Below are positions 16,220 through 19,970 of a stretch of DNA of 19,970 bases, piece after piece (position 1 is the stretch's first letter; the number at the start of each line of letters is the position of its first letter). This DNA comes from Deltaproteobacteria bacterium (lineage in GTDB: Bacteria > Desulfobacterota > Desulfuromonadia > Geobacterales > Pseudopelobacteraceae): assembly GCA_016219145.1 (NCBI GenBank), contig JACRCG010000198.1, positions 1 through 19,970 of the forward strand, read 5' to 3'. The notes below the pieces were generated by a model. The model did no database searches. It had not been told where the DNA came from and saw nothing but the letters and a program-made list of their open reading frames with translations. The position numbers and the translations under genes were made by a program.

Positions 16220-17823
16220 TTAGGTTCCCATGGCAGCAAAGTTGAGTTCCGTGCAACTCCTGATTGCAGCGGTGAATAGCTGGAAGTATCGATACCGTAC
16301 TTTGAAAGGATGTCACTGCTAGATATTTCAAGAGCGGCAACGGCGGATTTGAAGCCGACTATTCCGGAAAGATATCTTCTCTGGAAATTCACGAATTCCT
16401 CCTCCTGGCTCAAGAGCGCCTTCATGCTGACTCTTCCCATTCTGAGTTTTTCCCGTTCGATCGCAAGCAGCTTGCCCCTGACCGACAAGCCCTGTTCCAG
16501 TTCTCGAAGCTGTTCCTGCATGCTTCTGGCGGCATCCAGTTTACTGTAAATGGAATTGGAGAGGCTTTTTTCCAGCCCGTCGCGCTCCACCTCAGCCTGT
16601 TGCAGGCGCAGCCTTGCTATTGAAAGTGCTCTCTTTGCCGCCCCCCCTCCAGGAAAAGGCATACTGAACTTTAACCCTACCGACCAGCTTAAAAACGAGT
16701 CGTCGCCAAGGCGCTGATATGCACCATCATATTCACGTCCCATGCTGTTAGTCCCTACGGATCCTACTAGATCAAGCTGCGGCAGCGCCTGATTGGCGGC
16801 AAATTCAACCTGGGTGCTCTCCTTTTCCACCTGCCGCCTGGCATTTTTATATTCCGGCCATTTTGCCAGGGCGGCCTGTGTATAATATTCCAGGTCTGAA
16901 AAGGAAGAACTCCCCGCATCCGGTTCGTCCAAAACAAACATTTTCACGCCGTCACCGGCGGGGAATACAACATTCAGGAGAGTATAGAGCTGTGCCTGAA
17001 CCTCAACCAACCTGCTGCGAGCCGAATAAAGCTCCGCTTTACGCTGAAAAAGACTGTTTTTTGCCTCCAGAAGCTCTGTTTCAGGCAGTTTGCCTGCTGC
17101 AACACGGTGCTCGATATCAACAATTGATTTTTCTGATATCTGGATTGAATTGAGCCACAGGCTGTATATCTTTTGAGCTCCGTAAAGTTTCCAGTAGACC
17201 TGGATTGTCGTGCTGAGGAGGTCCATGATCTTTTGCTCAAACTTGCCAAAATCAATCGAGCTCTGAATGGTCGCAAACTCTATCTTGGCATTGGTAGCCT
17301 TGGGGCCAAACCCCTTCAGGAGCGGCTGAGCGACTGTCAGTTTCAAATTGCCGTTGTATTCGTACTTGTAATTCCTGACACGATCAATTGAACTACTGTT
17401 TTTCTGGGTATTAGCAAGCTTCACGTCCCATTGAGCGCCTGTTGGTATAAGACCGTTGAAGCCAACATCAAACTGGTTGCTCAACTCTTGATAGTTAGTG
17501 GACATTTTTACCAACAGGTCTTCAGTGGTATTTTGAATAGAGCTAGTCTGGCTGATCAGATTTGATTGCAGGACCGGTTGATATATACTTTTTTCAGCTT
17601 CTATATTTTCGCGGGCAATCCGGGTCTGCAAATGATCGGACATAACGCTGGTGTTTCGCCTCACGGACTCGCGTATCACACTATCCAGCGTCAGCCGTAT
17701 TTTTCCGGAACCGTCCGGAGCGCGTTCCGCCTGTTCTGAAGCATTGACGTCACTCGCATATAGCAAAACAACGGCAACAAGACCGGCAGCTTTGCAAAAG
17801 ACATTTACTATATGAATCAGCAT
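16216..17823 (-). CDS. TolC-family outer-membrane efflux/secretion protein
   Basis: The 535-residue outer-membrane factor forms trimeric channels through the outer membrane and periplasm. The signal peptide is MLIHIVNVFCKAAGLVAVVL with cleavage near VNA/SEQ. The mature part opens with LTLDSVIRESVRRN and has the duplicated OEP layout: VAQPLLKGFGPKATNAKI in the first half, and a second half with LPQLDLVGSVGTNS, LSWSVGLKFSMPFPGGGAAKRA and a long coiled-coil helix containing RGKLLAIEREKLRMGR. ATG at 17823 is chosen because GGGAAGG lies 6 bases ahead and the signal peptide begins there. The frame is open 16 codons further to a TTG, but that would put a non-signal sequence first. It is followed by an overlapping adaptor gene and preceded by a 120-base gap holding a hairpin after the giant-protein gene. 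Confidence 0.93.
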   Translation of the reverse strand: MLIHIVNVFCKAAGLVAVVLLYASDVNASEQAERAPDGSGKIRLTLDSVIRESVRRNTSVMSDHLQTRIARENIEAEKSIYQPVLQSNLISQTSSIQNTTEDLLVKMSTNYQELSNQFDVGFNGLIPTGAQWDVKLANTQKNSSSIDRVRNYKYEYNGNLKLTVAQPLLKGFGPKATNAKIEFATIQSSIDFGKFEQKIMDLLSTTIQVYWKLYGAQKIYSLWLNSIQISEKSIVDIEHRVAAGKLPETELLEAKNSLFQRKAELYSARSRLVEVQAQLYTLLNVVFPAGDGVKMFVLDEPDAGSSSFSDLEYYTQAALAKWPEYKNARRQVEKESTQVEFAANQALPQLDLVGSVGTNSMGREYDGAYQRLGDDSFLSWSVGLKFSMPFPGGGAAKRALSIARLRLQQAEVERDGLEKSLSNSIYSKLDAARSMQEQLRELEQGLSVRGKLLAIEREKLRMGRVSMKALLSQEEEFVNFQRRYLSGIVGFKSAVAALEISSSDILSKYGIDTSSYSPLQSGVARNSTLLPWEPK

Positions 17824-17847
17824 GTTAACCTTCCCTACACAAAGGAA

Positions 17848-17898
17848 GCCGCCCGGGAAACCGTCTGGCAATCTTAAGAGGCCCGGTTCACGAGCGGC
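17848..17898 (-). promoter_or_regulatory. Imperfect hairpin between the giant-protein gene and the TolC-type gene
   Basis: The arms at 17884-17898 and 17848-17863 are inverted: GCCGCTCGTGAACCG pairs with CGGTTTCCCGGGCGGC, allowing one G-U pair, one mismatch and one bulge, around a loop of 20 bases. It follows the giant-protein stop by about 46 bases. No clean T-run comes after it, so it is more likely a partial terminator or mRNA-processing structure than a full stop. It could give more substrate message than secretion-gene message (inference). Confidence 0.4.
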
Positions 17899-17943
17899 AG
17901 TATAAAGATAAAATACGTTGTCCCGCCTGGACTGAATACTGAA

Positions 17944-19970
17944 CTACAGCATTATGTTTTCAATCCAGTATTCAAACATGGCCGGCCCTTCCGAATCAGC
18001 AAAAATGGGTATCATGGCCGGGTCGCTGATTTTGAAGGCATCCAGACCAAATGGGTCTTCTGATGTTTTTCTGGCAACATCGGATACCTCAATTGCCTGT
18101 TTGGGGATACTGCGAACCATCTCCGGAGAAGAATAACTGGCGGTATCCGGCTTGAACAACAGTTTTGGAAGCACCATCTTGGCGCTTCTTATGGTTTCAG
18201 CCTTGGATCCCAGGTGACTTAACAGCTGGAAATCAAAATCCCTGACAAAATTCCAGTCATTGGCGCCAGTTATAGCCGCTGGCGCACTAATACCCGACTG
18301 AGGGATATAGCTGACTGAAGGCACGAAGATCCCGTTGTTGACAAACTGAAGCGACCAGGCGCTGGCTTCACGCAGCACTGCGACAGCTTCCGCACCGATC
18401 CGGACATCTGTGGCAGTTGCGTTGTTGGTGCCTGCCGAAACATAAATATTACGTGCTGATGTTTCAATAGCCGGCAGCTGCAGAGCCTCCAGCTGAGCCA
18501 TATTCAGCGCTACGGAGCTGTTTGTCTGCCCGCGGCCGATTATGTTGATGGTATTGGCTGTTACGTTGACCAGAGTATCATTTGCCACATCGATTATTCT
18601 TCCCTGCGATCCGGCGGCCAAGGTTACATTTCCGGCAGCGGCGTTGACCGTGGCCAACGAGAGTGAGCCGCCTGCTCTCAGCGAGATGGAACCGGCGACG
18701 GATGCTGCAACAGAGCCGGCTGCCATGCTGATGGAACCGCCGGAGCGTACACTGATGACAGAAGTGCTATTCAGATCCGACAGCGCTGGATCAGAAAGAA
18801 CAGAAGCCGTGCCGTCACTGTTTATCCTTGTAAACGCTACTGCAGAAACCCTGTCAAGAATCAGATCGGTCACTTCGTCGAGGAAAACTCCGCCGCCCCC
18901 CACTGAAGCAGCTACTTTGGCAATATTGGTTTCAAGATAATTTGCATCACTTCCAACCTGGGTTCCCTCAAGACGCAGGCTAGCGGCGGTTATGTCCACC
19001 TCTCCTGCGCCGCTGTCCAGAATCGCACCGCCTTTCAGGCTCACATTACCTGAAGTTGAAATTGCGCCAATATTCATGGTGCCAGCTTCGAAGCGTATAT
19101 TACCATTGGTACTGGTTGCTGTGGAGCCATCAGCCATGTCAATAGTTGCTGCTTTCAGATCAATGCTGCCGTTTGCCGTTATATCGGCTATAGCAGTTTG
19201 GCTGATACGGTCAGCAGCAACGATGCTGATATTATTTCCGCTTATATCGCCGGAAGCAGAAATGCTCGATCCGGCTGATTGAGCGCTTAAGAGAACATTT
19301 CCGGCTGCTGTGGCACCGCCGACTCCTACCGAAATACTGCCTGTTCCATCCACAAAAACAATATCGCTGCCGCTGACCAGACCGGCCTGGCTAAAGGCGG
19401 CGGTCAGGGCTGTGTCGCCTTTGCTGTCAACACGGTTGGCGGTCATACTCAGGGTGGTGATAGTTACGCTGCCGCTTTCAGTGAGGAATACGCCGCCGCT
19501 AGTGGCTTTGGCACTCAGGTTGGCAACTTGAATCTCAAGCGGGTTGGTCTTGTCCGCTATGGCTGATCCGGCCGTCAGGATCAGGGTCTGGGCCGTGATG
19601 TCGGTGGCGGCGTCGCCGGCCAGGTCGCTGATGCTGCCGTTGGTGGCGATGATCGCTGCTGTGCCGCTGCCGGCGGTCAGTTCGGACAGGATTGCGCTGC
19701 CAGCGGCCTGGTAGCGGATGTTGCCGTCTGTGGTTGTGGTCTGTGTGCCCTGCGCCATCGTGATGTCGCTGCCGGACAGGATGTCGATGGTTTTTGCGGA
19801 GCCAAGGGTGCTGATGGTGTTGTTCTGGTTGATGGCGCCTGCGCTGTTCAGGCTGATGTTGCCGGTTGTGCTGGTCACCTGCCCGCCAAGGGTCAGGTCA
19901 GTGCCGGTCTTGACAAGGATGTTGCCGCTGGCGCTGATGTCGCCGCTGTCAACTGCGCTGCCGAGGCTGC
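17944..19970 (-). CDS. Giant repetitive beta-solenoid surface protein, C-terminal part (runs off right edge)
   Basis: The frame is open from the right edge to the stop at 17944, about 674 residues, with no stop and no convincing start; a GTG at 19878 lies inside repeats and is not a start. The protein is rich in Ser, Thr, Gly, Ala, Ile, Val and Asp, with almost no Cys. It has short motifs such as TSTTGNISL, TTTTDGNIRY and TSTNGNIRFEA, as in filamentous-haemagglutinin-like and other beta-helical adhesins. Two related modules of about 100 residues occur (see the repeat entries). The last 140 residues (from AWSLQFVNNG) are not repetitive and carry more charged and aromatic residues, ending FEYWIENIML; this may be a C-terminal sorting or export domain (inference). 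It directly precedes the export genes, so it is their likely cargo. Confidence 0.85.
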   Translation of the reverse strand, partial: SLGSAVDSGDISASGNILVKTGTDLTLGGQVTSTTGNISLNSAGAINQNNTISTLGSAKTIDILSGSDITMAQGTQTTTTDGNIRYQAAGSAILSELTAGSGTAAIIATNGSISDLAGDAATDITAQTLILTAGSAIADKTNPLEIQVANLSAKATSGGVFLTESGSVTITTLSMTANRVDSKGDTALTAAFSQAGLVSGSDIVFVDGTGSISVGVGGATAAGNVLLSAQSAGSSISASGDISGNNISIVAADRISQTAIADITANGSIDLKAATIDMADGSTATSTNGNIRFEAGTMNIGAISTSGNVSLKGGAILDSGAGEVDITAASLRLEGTQVGSDANYLETNIAKVAASVGGGGVFLDEVTDLILDRVSAVAFTRINSDGTASVLSDPALSDLNSTSVISVRSGGSISMAAGSVAASVAGSISLRAGGSLSLATVNAAAGNVTLAAGSQGRIIDVANDTLVNVTANTINIIGRGQTNSSVALNMAQLEALQLPAIETSARNIYVSAGTNNATATDVRIGAEAVAVLREASAWSLQFVNNGIFVPSVSYIPQSGISAPAAITGANDWNFVRDFDFQLLSHLGSKAETIRSAKMVLPKLLFKPDTASYSSPEMVRSIPKQAIEVSDVARKTSEDPFGLDAFKISDPAMIPIFADSEGPAMFEYWIENIML
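18739..19026 (-). repeat. Second copy of a diverged ~100-residue protein module
   Basis: The encoded segment runs from AILDSGAGEVDITAASLRLE to VRSGGSISM. It aligns by eye with the segment encoded at 19339-19638, sharing VDITA/TDITA, a later LE, GGVFLDE/GGVFLTE, a SDG/SKGD turn and a GSISM/GSISV end. The copies are clearly diverged, pointing to an old duplication within the surface protein. Confidence 0.65.
19339..19638 (-). repeat. First copy of the ~100-residue protein module
   Basis: The encoded segment runs from NGSISDLAGDAATDITAQTL to VDGTGSISV and contains SGGVFLTESGSV. It matches the copy at 18739-19026 in order and spacing of its conserved points. Further copies are expected beyond the right edge, where the repeat texture continues (inference). 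Confidence 0.65.

Noticed and set aside
17824..17871. TTG start adding 16 residues to the TolC-type protein
   Set aside because: It would place a Gly/Pro-rich stretch before the signal peptide. The ATG at 17823 has a good ribosome site and begins directly with the signal peptide.
17899..17925. Possible separate promoter for the TolC-type gene (TATACT on the minus strand)
   Set aside because: A passable -10 box is present but no -35 box at a proper distance, so a start site here cannot be supported from sequence alone.
17944..19970. Repeat-rich stretch considered as a CRISPR array or tandem DNA satellite
   Set aside because: The repetition is at the protein level, with diverged codons inside one open frame. 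There are no regular identical repeats with unique spacers.

Overview
The window looks like a chromosomal stretch of a Gram-negative bacterium, most likely a Geobacter-like member of the Desulfuromonadia. That placement is an inference. It rests on moderate GC, the outer-membrane export proteins (TolC type, HlyD type), the diderm lipoproteins and the general gene style. No rRNA, tRNA, CRISPR array or insertion sequence is visible. The gene density is very high and there is no gene-free stretch longer than 300 bases.

Left part (1-829): a two-gene minus-strand unit holds a MerR-type regulator followed 23 bases later by a small secreted protein that runs off the left edge. A 195-base divergent control region separates it from a plus-strand operon. 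Each of the two opposing candidate promoters carries the element GCAGCTG in its spacer.

Plus-strand lipid operon (830-4355): a short PlsC-type acyltransferase, a glycerophosphodiester phosphodiesterase and a 716-residue protein joining a second acyltransferase to an alpha/beta hydrolase. The genes are 5 bases apart or overlap by 4, so they are very probably co-transcribed, and together they suggest phospholipid turnover or remodelling.

Minus-strand surface and export block (19970 down to 4390): eleven genes in one direction with small gaps or overlaps. In transcription order they are the C-terminal part of a giant Ser/Thr/Gly/Ala-rich beta-repeat surface protein (its start lies beyond the right edge), a TolC-type outer-membrane factor, a periplasmic HlyD-type adaptor, a GAF-domain protein fused to an HlyD-type adaptor, an M50-type HExxH membrane protein fused to an HlyD half and carrying a PqqD-like N-terminus, and a shortened SecA-like ATPase. 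These are followed by two lipoproteins, a TPR/O-GlcNAc-transferase-like glycosyltransferase, a PglD/NeuD-like sugar acetyltransferase and the ribosome-assembly GTPase RsgA.

The most interesting reading is that this block encodes a dedicated export route for the giant repeat protein. In it a SecA-like motor would replace the ABC ATPase of a type I secretion system, the M50/HlyD fusion would be the inner-membrane part, and the adaptors plus TolC would form the conduit. The adjacent OGT-like enzyme and acetyltransferase could decorate the cargo. That would parallel, without obvious homology beyond SecA, the accessory Sec loci of Gram-positive bacteria that export glycosylated serine-rich adhesins. 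The gene identities are seen in the sequence; the working mechanism is inference.
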